A stretch of DNA of 17,029 bases from Clostridia bacterium (GTDB taxonomy: Bacteria > Bacillota > Clostridia > Christensenellales > Aristaeellaceae): NCBI GenBank assembly GCA_030526935.1, contig JAUNBY010000015.1:3946-20974 (forward strand), read 5' to 3'. A model generated the notes under the pieces. The model did not search any database. It saw nothing but the letters and a program-made list of their open reading frames with translations, and was not told where the DNA came from. The position numbers were made by a program, and so were the translations under genes. Of this stretch, positions 6,924 through 13,454 are shown piece by piece. How positions within the stretch are numbered: position 1 is the stretch's first letter; the number at the start of each line of letters is the position of its first letter.

Positions 6924-7979
6924 ACTCAGCTTAATGAAATACTCGAAACGACCTTGAAAATGGGCGGCTCTGACATATTCATAATTCCCGGATCTCCCGT
7001 CATGGCGAAAGTGCAGGCCAGGCTTATGCCGCTTACCGACGATTCGGCGCCGCCCGCGTACACGCGAACGCTCATAGAGCAGGTTTACGCCTTCGCTTCA
7101 CAGAGAAGTCTGGAGAAGCTGCTAAACGAGGGCGACGACGATTTTTCGTTCTCGCTTAAGAATATAGGCCGCTTCCGCTGCAACGCCTACAAGCAGCGCG
7201 GAACATTCGCCGCGATACTTCGCGTTGTGGCCTTCGGACTGCCGGATCCTCAGGCGCTTCATATACCGAAAACCGTCATGGATCTGACCGGTTATCGAAG
7301 CGGCATGATACTGATAACCGGATCGGCCGGAAGCGGCAAGACGACGACCCTCGCGTGCATGGTAGACAAGATTAACCACGACCGCATGGGTCATATAATA
7401 ACCATAGAGGACCCGATCGAGTACCTGCATCCTCACGCGCTGAGCATGGTAAGCCAGCGAGAGATACATTCGGACGCTCAGTCCTTCGAAAGCGCGCTCA
7501 GGTCGTCTTTAAGGCAGGCTCCGGACGTGATAATGCTGGGCGAGATGCGCGACTACGAGACTATACAGACGGCGCTCACGGCGTCCGAAACGGGGCATTT
7601 GCTCTTAAGCTCGCTTCATACCGTAGGCGCCGCGACGACCGTCGACCGCATAATCGACGCGTTTCCCGCCAACCAGCAACAGCAGGTCAGGGTTCAGCTG
7701 TCCATGGTACTAAAAGCCGTGGTATCGCAGCACCTCGTTGCGACTACCGACGGAGGGCTTTACCCGGCGTTCGAGATAATGATCGTGACCAGCGCCATTC
7801 AGTCGATGATACGCGACGGCAAGACGCATCAGATAGATAATGTCATCTACTCAAGCGCGGCGCAGGGCATGATTTCTATGGACGCCGACCTGTACAGGCT
7901 CTATAAACAGGGCGTAATATCCAAAGAGAACGCGCTTTTGTACTGCACAAACGTCGACGCCATGTCGAGAAGACTGTGA
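6921..7979 (+). CDS. PilT-like type IV pilus/secretion ATPase, probable AUA start
   Basis: This is a hexameric cytoplasmic motor ATPase of the PilT/GspE family. From ATA at 6921 it is 352 residues, the usual PilT length. Motifs: Walker A GSAGSGKT (134-141), Asp box TIEDPIEYLH (161-170), Walker B PDVIMLGEMRD (201-211), His box TGHLLLSSLHT (about 224-234), and AIQSMIRDGKTHQI matching the PilT AIRNLIRE region. The N-terminal part aligns with PilT (ILETTLKMGGSDIFI against the SDLHL region of PilT), and this part is lost if translation starts at TTG 6954. The only other codons between the in-frame TGA at 6912 and the homologous region are not usual starts, and a strong ribosome binding site fits ATA. 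It resembles retraction ATPases more than PilB; a partner extension ATPase is not in the window. Confidence 0.88.
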   Translation: MTQLNEILETTLKMGGSDIFIIPGSPVMAKVQARLMPLTDDSAPPAYTRTLIEQVYAFASQRSLEKLLNEGDDDFSFSLKNIGRFRCNAYKQRGTFAAILRVVAFGLPDPQALHIPKTVMDLTGYRSGMILITGSAGSGKTTTLACMVDKINHDRMGHIITIEDPIEYLHPHALSMVSQREIHSDAQSFESALRSSLRQAPDVIMLGEMRDYETIQTALTASETGHLLLSSLHTVGAATTVDRIIDAFPANQQQQVRVQLSMVLKAVVSQHLVATTDGGLYPAFEIMIVTSAIQSMIRDGKTHQIDNVIYSSAAQGMISMDADLYRLYKQGVISKENALLYCTNVDAMSRRL

Positions 7980-8068
7980 ACAACGTCCCCTCTGAGCATA
8001 CCCTTGCGGACGAGAGCGCGTCCGCACCGGTAGAAGCCGCGAAACGACTATGATGAAAGGCTGAGAAC

Positions 8069-9295
8069 ATGAAGAGGAAAAATGAAATCTTTATCAAGGT
8101 ATTGGGAAAGTTCTCGCTCGTGGTCAACGACACACGGGTGGAAGACATTCTGAAGAAATCCAAAAAGGGTTCGTCGCTTGTCTGGTGCCTTTTGCTGCAT
8201 CGCGGCGAGAAGGTGTTCAACAACAATATACTCGATATGCTGTGGATAAACGACGGATCCGCCAATCCTGAAAGCGCGCTTAAGACGCTGGTTAGCCGCA
8301 CGAGGGCATTGTTGAACAATCTCTATCCCGATCTGGGTTCCTGCATCGTGTCAGAGCGCGGGGGATATCGCTGGCGTTGTCTGGACAATATGACGGTCGA
8401 TTTGTACGAATTGCAGGACGTCTTCGCCGCGATCGACGCGATACCGCGCGACTCCAAGAAGGCGGAAGACAAGAAAAAGCGCGTATTGCTCTACAACAGG
8501 GTGCTGGAGCTCTATAAGGGAGACCTGCTCGACACCGAGGAGCAGGACTGGTCGCTTTCCAAAGCCATCGCCATACACAATGAGTATCTCGAAAAGGTTT
8601 ACGACTGCGTAGAGTTTAACTTGCAGGCGGTCAATTACGACGAGATAATCCGCGTATGCCGTACTGCGCTGGAAGTGGACGCTTTCGACGAGAAGCTCCA
8701 CCTTGAATTGATGAACGCGCTTACCAAGTCCAATCGCAACAACGAGGCGATGCTTCAGTATAAGCACGTCACAAAGCTTCACTATCGCTATCTCGGCGTT
8801 CCTCCGACTCAAGCCATACAGGATTTTTACAAGCAGATAACTCAAGCCAGCCAGACCCTCGAGTTCAACCTCGACTCGATAAGAAAAGAGCTCATGGAGA
8901 GCAGCAAGGTCTCCGGCGCTTTCGAGTGCGAATATACCGTTTTCAAGGAGATATTCAACCTGCAGATGCGCAATATAAAAAGGCTCGGCTCGACGATGTT
9001 CCTGGGACTGGTTATGATAACCGACATCAACAACCAGCCGCTGGAGCCTCTTAAGCAAAACGACATAATGCAGGGAACGCTCGATATAATGAAAAACAAC
9101 CTTCGAAAGGGCGACACCATCACGCAGTTCAGCCCCACGCTTTTCGCGATGCTATTGCCCACCGTCAACTACACCACCGGCAACATGGTCATAGAGCGCC
9201 TGAAAAAGCAGTTTTACCGCAAATATCCAAATTCAAACGTGCTTTTCCACGCGCACATAGGCCCTCTTTACAACGAAAACCCCGATGAAGTATAA
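8069..9295 (+). CDS. BTAD-domain (SARP-like) transcriptional regulator with degenerate GGDEF-like C-terminus
   Basis: This 408-residue protein is probably a cytoplasmic DNA-binding regulator. Residues about 7-110 form an OmpR-like winged helix (LGKFSL, LVSRTRALLNNL, SERGGYRW). Residues about 110-265 are a helical bacterial transcriptional activator domain (VDLYELQDVFAAI, YKGDLLDTEEQDW, LHLELMNALTKSNRNNEA, GVPPTQAI). Residues about 290-405 look like a diguanylate-cyclase fold without the GGDEF signature (FLGLVMITD, LRKGDTITQF, FAMLLPTVN, MVIERLKKQF). The start has AAAGG 8 bases upstream. It follows the ATPase by 89 bases, so it is likely in the same transcript and may control the cluster. The C-terminal assignment rests on pattern only; it could be a sensory domain. 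Confidence 0.82.
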   Translation: MKRKNEIFIKVLGKFSLVVNDTRVEDILKKSKKGSSLVWCLLLHRGEKVFNNNILDMLWINDGSANPESALKTLVSRTRALLNNLYPDLGSCIVSERGGYRWRCLDNMTVDLYELQDVFAAIDAIPRDSKKAEDKKKRVLLYNRVLELYKGDLLDTEEQDWSLSKAIAIHNEYLEKVYDCVEFNLQAVNYDEIIRVCRTALEVDAFDEKLHLELMNALTKSNRNNEAMLQYKHVTKLHYRYLGVPPTQAIQDFYKQITQASQTLEFNLDSIRKELMESSKVSGAFECEYTVFKEIFNLQMRNIKRLGSTMFLGLVMITDINNQPLEPLKQNDIMQGTLDIMKNNLRKGDTITQFSPTLFAMLLPTVNYTTGNMVIERLKKQFYRKYPNSNVLFHAHIGPLYNENPDEV

Positions 9296-9386
9296 CATGA
9301 GCGGGCAAATGTCGAATCGTACATTCAACGACTGCGGGCGACGGGTTTTCAGGCTGATGATAAACCGCGGGAAAAGCTTCCCCCTC

Positions 9387-9405
9387 GAAGGGAAAAAGCC
9401 CCTTC
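9387..9405 (+). terminator. Weak terminator-like hairpin after the regulator gene
   Basis: The 6-bp stem GAAGGG/CCCTTC closes the loop AAAAAGC about 90 bases after the regulator stop. Only two Ts follow, so termination would be weak. It lies between the cluster and the Nudix promoter, where an operon end is expected. Confidence 0.3.
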
Positions 9406-9455
9406 TTAACCGGAATGTTTATCTTCAGCCTGATATGTCAGCGCCCGGTACATTG

Positions 9456-9484
9456 TTGCCAAACGCCGCCATATGATATATAAT
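9456..9484 (+). promoter_or_regulatory. Sigma-A promoter of the Nudix gene
   Basis: TTGCCA at 9456-9461 and TATAAT at 9479-9484 have a 17-base spacer. The predicted transcription start is near 9491, giving a leader of only about 17 bases that begins close to the ribosome binding site. Confidence 0.72.
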
Positions 9485-9507
9485 ATGCTATTATGGAGGT
9501 GGACGGC

Positions 9508-9960
9508 ATGGCAATACGCAACTCGGCAAAGGCGCTCGTCATTCGCGACGGAAAGATATTGCTCAACAGGTGCAGGGCGCGATACGGCGTATACTACGCG
9601 CTGCCGGGAGGCGGGCAGAAATACGGAGAAACCCTGTCCGACGCGATAAAACGCGAGCTTCTTGAGGAGACGGGTTTCAGCGTCACGCCACAACGCATGG
9701 CCGGAGTCTACGAGGCGATAACGCATCGCAGAAACTCCATACCCGACCACAAGGTCTACTTTTTTTTCCTGTGTACGCTCAACTCCGCCGCGCCGCTGAA
9801 CCCCACACATCGCGACGACTATCAGCTTTCAAGCGAATGGGTAGATCTGAGCGAAGCCGCCTCGGGGCGACTGTTCCCTAAGACGGTTCGCGACAACCTG
9901 CTTAAGATGATCTACTGCGAAGGTACGATTTACTTAGGCTCCGAACATAAAGGCGGATAG
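9508..9960 (+). CDS. Nudix hydrolase
   Basis: This is a soluble hydrolase of nucleoside-diphosphate-linked compounds. The 150-residue protein has a complete Nudix box, GGQKYGE then seven residues then RELLEETGF (Gly-x5-Glu-x7-Arg-Glu-Leu-x-Glu-Glu-x-Gly-Phe), about residues 33-56. The substrate cannot be told; candidates include oxidised nucleotides, nucleotide sugars and ADP-ribose. The ATG at 9508 is chosen because GGAGGTG lies 6 bases upstream; the in-frame ATG at 9493 overlaps that site and falls at the predicted transcript start. It stands alone with its own promoter, between the pilus-like cluster and the flavodiiron gene, and nothing in the context ties it to either. Confidence 0.9.
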   Translation: MAIRNSAKALVIRDGKILLNRCRARYGVYYALPGGGQKYGETLSDAIKRELLEETGFSVTPQRMAGVYEAITHRRNSIPDHKVYFFFLCTLNSAAPLNPTHRDDYQLSSEWVDLSEAASGRLFPKTVRDNLLKMIYCEGTIYLGSEHKGG

Positions 9961-10012
9961 ATCTCGTATCGCTTTATTCGAGGCGGTACTCATAGCGCTG
10001 ATAATTGATGAT

Positions 10013-10024
10013 ATTTTGCAAAAT
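10013..10024. promoter_or_regulatory. Perfect 12-bp palindrome, possible operator for the flavodiiron gene
   Basis: ATTTTGCAAAAT is a perfect palindrome about 90 bases upstream of the flavodiiron start, in a 154-base AT-rich spacer. Possible promoter elements in the same spacer are TTGCCA at 10047-10052 and TACAAA at 10069-10074 (16-base spacing). A repressor site is possible, but a 12-bp AT-rich palindrome may occur by chance. Confidence 0.25.
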
Positions 10025-10114
10025 TAAGCGTCAATTCTGTTTCGCTTTGCCATTTACGGGTTATAAAATACAAATGAAATTCCAATATGCAATATATGGG
10101 AGGTATCCGTTATA

Positions 10115-11629
10115 ATGAAAAGCGATATGACGCGCCGCAACTTCCTCAAGACCGCGGTCGCCGGCGTCGCGGGGGTCGCCGCCATGCAAATGATGAGCCC
10201 GTTCTCCGCTTCGGAGGCGAAAGCGGAAAGCGCCGCGCAGGTTATCGACGGCAAGGCGCGTTTCTCCGGCGTGCACAATGTCCGCTCCGTCACGGACGAC
10301 CTGGTGTACATTGGCGTCAGCGAGCGCCGCATCGAGCTGTTTGAAAACGTATATCCCATCCCGAGGGGAGTAAGCTACAACTCCTACCTGTTGCTTGACG
10401 AAAAGACCGTGCTCATGGATACGGTTGACCGCTGCGCATCAGGCCAGTTCATGGAGAATCTCGACTACGCGCTCAACGGCCGCGATTTGGATTACCTTGT
10501 CGTGCAGCACATGGAGCCGGATCACTGCGCCACCATTCCGGATGTGATTGCGCGCTACCCCGGCGTAAAAATCGTCTGCTCAAAGCTGGCGATGGACATG
10601 ATGAAGCAGTTCTTCGATATGGACGTCTCCTCCATCACCCAGGTAGTCGCCGAGGGGGACACGCTGTCTACAGGCCGGCATACTCTGGCCTTTGTGGAGG
10701 CTCCGATGGTGCACTGGCCCGAGGTGCTGATGACTTACGACACCGCCGACGGCATGCTGTTCTCCGCCGACGCGTTTGGCACGTTCGGCGCGCTGAACGG
10801 CAACCTCTTTGCCGATGAGGTGAACTTTGAAACCGAGTGGCTGCCCGACGCGCGCCGCTACTACACGAATATCGTAGGCAAATATGGCCCGCAGGTGCAA
10901 GCTGTGCTGCAAAAAGCCGCCACGCTGGATATCCGCATGATTTGCCCGCTTCACGGACCCGTATGGCGCGACAACTTCGGCTGGATACTGGACAAGTATA
11001 CCCGCTGGAGCACCTATACCCCGGAGGACGACGCCGTTGCCGTATTCTACGGCTCCATCTACGGCGGCACGGAAAACGCCGCCAACCTTCTGGCCTCCCG
11101 CCTGTCGCAGGGCGGCTTGCGCAACGTGGTTGTATACGACGTATCCAAGACGCATGTCAGCGAACTGATCGCCGAAGCTTTCAGATGCAGCCATCTTGTT
11201 TTTGCCAGCGTCACCTACAATATGGGCCTGTTCACCCCGATGAAGAATTTCATGAACGACCTTATAGACCACAACCTTCAAAACCGGAGCGTCGCCCTTG
11301 TTGAAAATGGCAGCTGGTCGCCTGTAGCGGGCAGGGTCATGGGCGAGATGATCGCCCGGATGCCTGACATGCGCACTATCGGCAAGACGGTGACTCTGCT
11401 CTCCTCTACAAACGCCGAAAGCATGGAACAGCTCCACGCGCTGGCGGATGAAATCGCGCTTGATATGAGCGGCGACCCCGCGCCCGCGCAGGAGACCTCC
11501 GCCTCCGCTTCCGCGACGGCTTGGCGCTGCACGGTTTGCGGATATATTTACGAGGGCGAAGCGCTCCCGGATGGCTATGTCTGTCCGCTGTGCGGCGTCG
11601 GAGTGGACAAATTTGAACGGGTAGTATAA
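10115..11629 (+). CDS. Tat-exported flavodiiron protein with C-terminal rubredoxin domain
   Basis: Flavodiiron proteins reduce O2 to water or NO to N2O with electrons from rubredoxin. Residues 1-37 are a twin-arginine signal: TRRNFLK, a hydrophobic stretch, then AKA before the likely cleavage. Residues about 45-300 are the metallo-beta-lactamase diiron domain with all six expected ligands: His132, Glu134, Asp136 (HMEPDH), His200, Asp219, His280. A flavodoxin-like FMN domain starts near 308 (FYGSIYGGTENAA). Residues 470-504 are a rubredoxin with Cys472, 475, 490 and 493. The length of 504 fits core plus rubredoxin plus signal. GGGAGG precedes the ATG by 11 bases. Known homologues are mostly cytoplasmic, so export is the odd feature. 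Ile codons are 12 ATC, 5 ATT, 2 ATA, unlike the ATA-rich neighbours. No partner reductase is nearby. Confidence 0.93.
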   Translation: MKSDMTRRNFLKTAVAGVAGVAAMQMMSPFSASEAKAESAAQVIDGKARFSGVHNVRSVTDDLVYIGVSERRIELFENVYPIPRGVSYNSYLLLDEKTVLMDTVDRCASGQFMENLDYALNGRDLDYLVVQHMEPDHCATIPDVIARYPGVKIVCSKLAMDMMKQFFDMDVSSITQVVAEGDTLSTGRHTLAFVEAPMVHWPEVLMTYDTADGMLFSADAFGTFGALNGNLFADEVNFETEWLPDARRYYTNIVGKYGPQVQAVLQKAATLDIRMICPLHGPVWRDNFGWILDKYTRWSTYTPEDDAVAVFYGSIYGGTENAANLLASRLSQGGLRNVVVYDVSKTHVSELIAEAFRCSHLVFASVTYNMGLFTPMKNFMNDLIDHNLQNRSVALVENGSWSPVAGRVMGEMIARMPDMRTIGKTVTLLSSTNAESMEQLHALADEIALDMSGDPAPAQETSASASATAWRCTVCGYIYEGEALPDGYVCPLCGVGVDKFERVV

Positions 11630-11646
11630 TTTCGACGCGCGCCTGC

Positions 11647-11715
11647 GCTTCCTGCAAACGCTGTCTTCACGGGACTTTTGAATAGAAGAGCGCATTATTT
11701 TGCAGGAAGCTTTTT
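11647..11715 (+). terminator. Intrinsic terminator of the flavodiiron gene, two stacked stems
   Basis: A perfect 12-bp stem pairs 11647-11658 with 11699-11710 and is followed by TTTTT at 11711-11715. Inside it, 11659-11668 pairs with 11685-11692 with a 2-base bulge, so the whole folds as one long bipartite hairpin. It begins 18 bases after the stop codon and has no A-run that would make it work for the convergent larB. Confidence 0.75.
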
Positions 11716-11756
11716 GCGCGCCGATTATTTATGCCCCGCGTTGCGTATAAGCGCCT

Positions 11757-12515
11757 TTATTCTCCTTTCGCCCGCATATGATTTATAAGGCTCGCCATAT
11801 ACCCGGCGCCAAAGCCGTTGTCGATATTGACGACGGCTACGCCGCTGGCGCAGGAATTGAGCATGGACAACAGAGCCGACAGTCCGCCCAGCGACGCGCC
11901 GTAGCCTACGCTCGTAGGCACGGCGATAACGGGGCAATCGGCCAAACCGCCTATGACACTTGCGAGCGCGCCTTCCATTCCGGCGATGGCGATTATGACG
12001 CTCGCGGTCATTATCTCGTCAAGATGCGCAAGCGTCCTGTGAAGACCCGCCACGCCCACGTCGTAAAGCCGCGTGACCTCGTTTCCCAGCACCTGAGCCG
12101 TAAGCGCGGCTTCCTCCGCAACGGGAATGTCGCTTGTGCCGCCCGTGGCTACGACGACTTTTCCCATACCGTCCGGTTCCGGCATAGCGCCAATTATTCC
12201 AATTCGCGCCTGCTGATGATATTCGAGAGGGTACGCCTTCTCGACGACCGCGGCGCTTTCCGGCGAAAGCCGCGTTATGAGTATGGCGGATGGGTTGTTC
12301 TTTTTGAGCGCGGCGACGATGCCTATAATCTGCTCCGGCGTCTTTCCCGCGCCGTATATGACCTCGGCGACGCCCTGGCGCAAAGAGCGATGCAGGTCTA
12401 CCTTGGCGTAGCCTATGTCCTCGAAGGGGGCCGCCTTGAGTTTATATACCGCCTCGTCCACAGGCATTATTCCGTCCCGGACGGCTTGGAGCATTTGTCT
12501 TACAGAGCTATTCAT
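11757..12515 (-). CDS. larB: Nickel-pincer cofactor biosynthesis protein LarB
   Basis: LarB carboxylates and hydrolyses nicotinic acid adenine dinucleotide to start the nickel-pincer nucleotide cofactor of lactate racemase and related enzymes. The 252-residue protein has the expected length. Its C-terminal two-thirds is a PurE-like fold: ATGGTSDIPVAEEA, YDVGVAGLHR, IAIAGMEGALASVIGGL, PVIAVPTSVGYGAS and NIDNGFGAGY. The N-terminal FEDIGYAKVDLHR and EVIYGAGKT also fit the family. The ATG is preceded by GGAGG with 6 bases spacing, and the start overlaps the larE end by 8 bases, so the two are coupled. larC and larA, normally needed for nickel insertion and use of the cofactor, are not in the window. 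Confidence 0.93.
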   Translation of the reverse strand: MNSSVRQMLQAVRDGIMPVDEAVYKLKAAPFEDIGYAKVDLHRSLRQGVAEVIYGAGKTPEQIIGIVAALKKNNPSAILITRLSPESAAVVEKAYPLEYHQQARIGIIGAMPEPDGMGKVVVATGGTSDIPVAEEAALTAQVLGNEVTRLYDVGVAGLHRTLAHLDEIMTASVIIAIAGMEGALASVIGGLADCPVIAVPTSVGYGASLGGLSALLSMLNSCASGVAVVNIDNGFGAGYMASLINHMRAKGE

Positions 12516-13257
12516 CTCTTACCTCCAAATCGAGCGTCACCGCGTCGTAATACTTTTTAAGGGCGCTTAGAATATCGTTTCTCAACGTCAAAACCCTCTG
12601 GATCTGCGACGGCGTAACCTGAATCCTCGCCGCCCCTCCCGCCATGCGAACGCGGAAATCGGAAAACCCAAGCGAATATAAATATCCCTCCGCCAACTCT
12701 GTCTTCTCCAGCTTTTCCCTTGTTATGACTTCGCCCGTGCGTATCCTCGTAGCCAGACATGCGTAGGCGGGTTTATTCCAGGTGAAAAGCCCCGCTTCTT
12801 TTGAACGTTCGCGTATCTCGGGCTTGGTCAGTCCGCATTCGCGAAGCGGAGACAGAACCTTCAATTCCCGCAGCGCGCGCATACCGGGGCGATCGCCCGC
12901 GTCGTCCGAAGCGTTGGTTCCGTCGAAAAGCGTATCGAAACCGTCCGCGTTCGCGCGCTCGACGATGGCCGAGAATATGCGCCTTTTGCAGTGATAGCAG
13001 CGATCCGGCGGATTCGCCGCAATCCGCTCGCAATCGAGCACGTCGAGATCTATCACGGTCATATCCGCCCGAATCCGTTCGGCGATCTTTTTCGCGTCCT
13101 CCAGTTCAAACGCGGGCTGGAAGGCGGATTTGACATAATACGCTTTAACCCGCGCTCCGCTTTGTATCGCGGCGTAAAGAAGATAGGCCGAATCTACGCC
13201 TCCCGAAAAGGCGATGCCCGCCCGGGGATGCAAGCCGAAAAAATCGTTGAGCGTCAT
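12508..13257 (-). CDS. larE: Nickel-pincer cofactor sulfur transferase LarE, three-cysteine type
   Basis: LarE is an ATP-dependent sulfur transferase that turns pyridinium dicarboxylic acid mononucleotide into its dithiolated form. The 249-residue protein has the PP-loop SGGVDS at 18-23 for AMP activation, Cys87 and Cys90 in RCYHCK, and Cys167 in ACLATR, the region I equate with the sulfur-donating Cys176 of Lactiplantibacillus LarE. Homologues with a CxxC plus this Cys have been described as carrying a 4Fe-4S cluster and not sacrificing a protein Cys; this assignment is from memory and needs alignment. TAAGGAGG lies just before the ATG. It is first in the larE-larB pair and sits right behind an intrinsic terminator in its leader, so attenuation is likely. 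Confidence 0.92.
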   Translation of the reverse strand: MTLNDFFGLHPRAGIAFSGGVDSAYLLYAAIQSGARVKAYYVKSAFQPAFELEDAKKIAERIRADMTVIDLDVLDCERIAANPPDRCYHCKRRIFSAIVERANADGFDTLFDGTNASDDAGDRPGMRALRELKVLSPLRECGLTKPEIRERSKEAGLFTWNKPAYACLATRIRTGEVITREKLEKTELAEGYLYSLGFSDFRVRMAGGAARIQVTPSQIQRVLTLRNDILSALKKYYDAVTLDLEVRDE

Positions 13258-13272
13258 ACAATCCTCCTTAAT

Positions 13273-13312
13273 AAAAAAGGCATGTGGCTGTAATATTCAA
13301 GCCGCATGCCTT
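13273..13312 (-). terminator. Intrinsic terminator/attenuator in the larE leader
   Basis: On the minus strand an 8-bp stem (13312-13305 with 13284-13277), a C-A mismatch and a further 4-bp stem (13303-13300 with 13289-13286) close a 10-base loop and run into six Us (13278-13273). The larE ribosome binding site starts 3 bases later. Because no promoter can fit between this hairpin and larE, larE transcripts must read through it. A competing pairing of 13320-13316 with 13310-13306 would break the terminator's 5' arm. Confidence 0.7.
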
Positions 13313-13386
13313 CATGGCACAGTTTCATGTTTAGCGCGTATGGACGCTTCGCGCCCCTGAGCCGGCTTCTTGCCGACGATATAATC

Positions 13387-13415
13387 AGTCTACATAATCC
13401 GCGCGATGTTGTCAA
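13387..13415 (-). promoter_or_regulatory. Promoter of the larEB operon
   Basis: On the minus strand TTGACA (13415-13410) and TAGACT (13392-13387) are 17 bases apart: a consensus -35 and a 4-of-6 -10. The predicted start near 13380 gives a leader of about 120 bases containing at least two small hairpins before the terminator. Confidence 0.6.
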
Positions 13416-13454
13416 GAGTACTGTCGTAAACTCAACGGTGAGCGGGAGAAATCG

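Noticed and set aside
6954..6956. TTG as start of the PilT-like ATPase
   Set aside because: No ribosome binding site and it removes residues that align with the PilT N-terminus; ATA at 6921 fits better.
9285..9476. 63-codon frame after the BTAD regulator
   Set aside because: It overlaps the regulator end, covers the Nudix -35 region, and has no ribosome binding site.
10580..11695. 371-codon minus-strand open frame opposite the flavodiiron gene
   Set aside because: A shadow frame; the plus-strand protein has every expected catalytic residue, and the minus frame crosses the terminator.
11778..12560. 260-codon plus-strand open frame opposite larB
   Set aside because: Antisense to a clear LarB protein, with no ribosome binding site and no recognisable motif.
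13258..13390. Known riboswitch or T-box class in the larE leader
   Set aside because: I looked for T-box, NiCo, SAM, ZTP and fluoride-type consensus pieces and saw none; only a terminator and small hairpins are supported.
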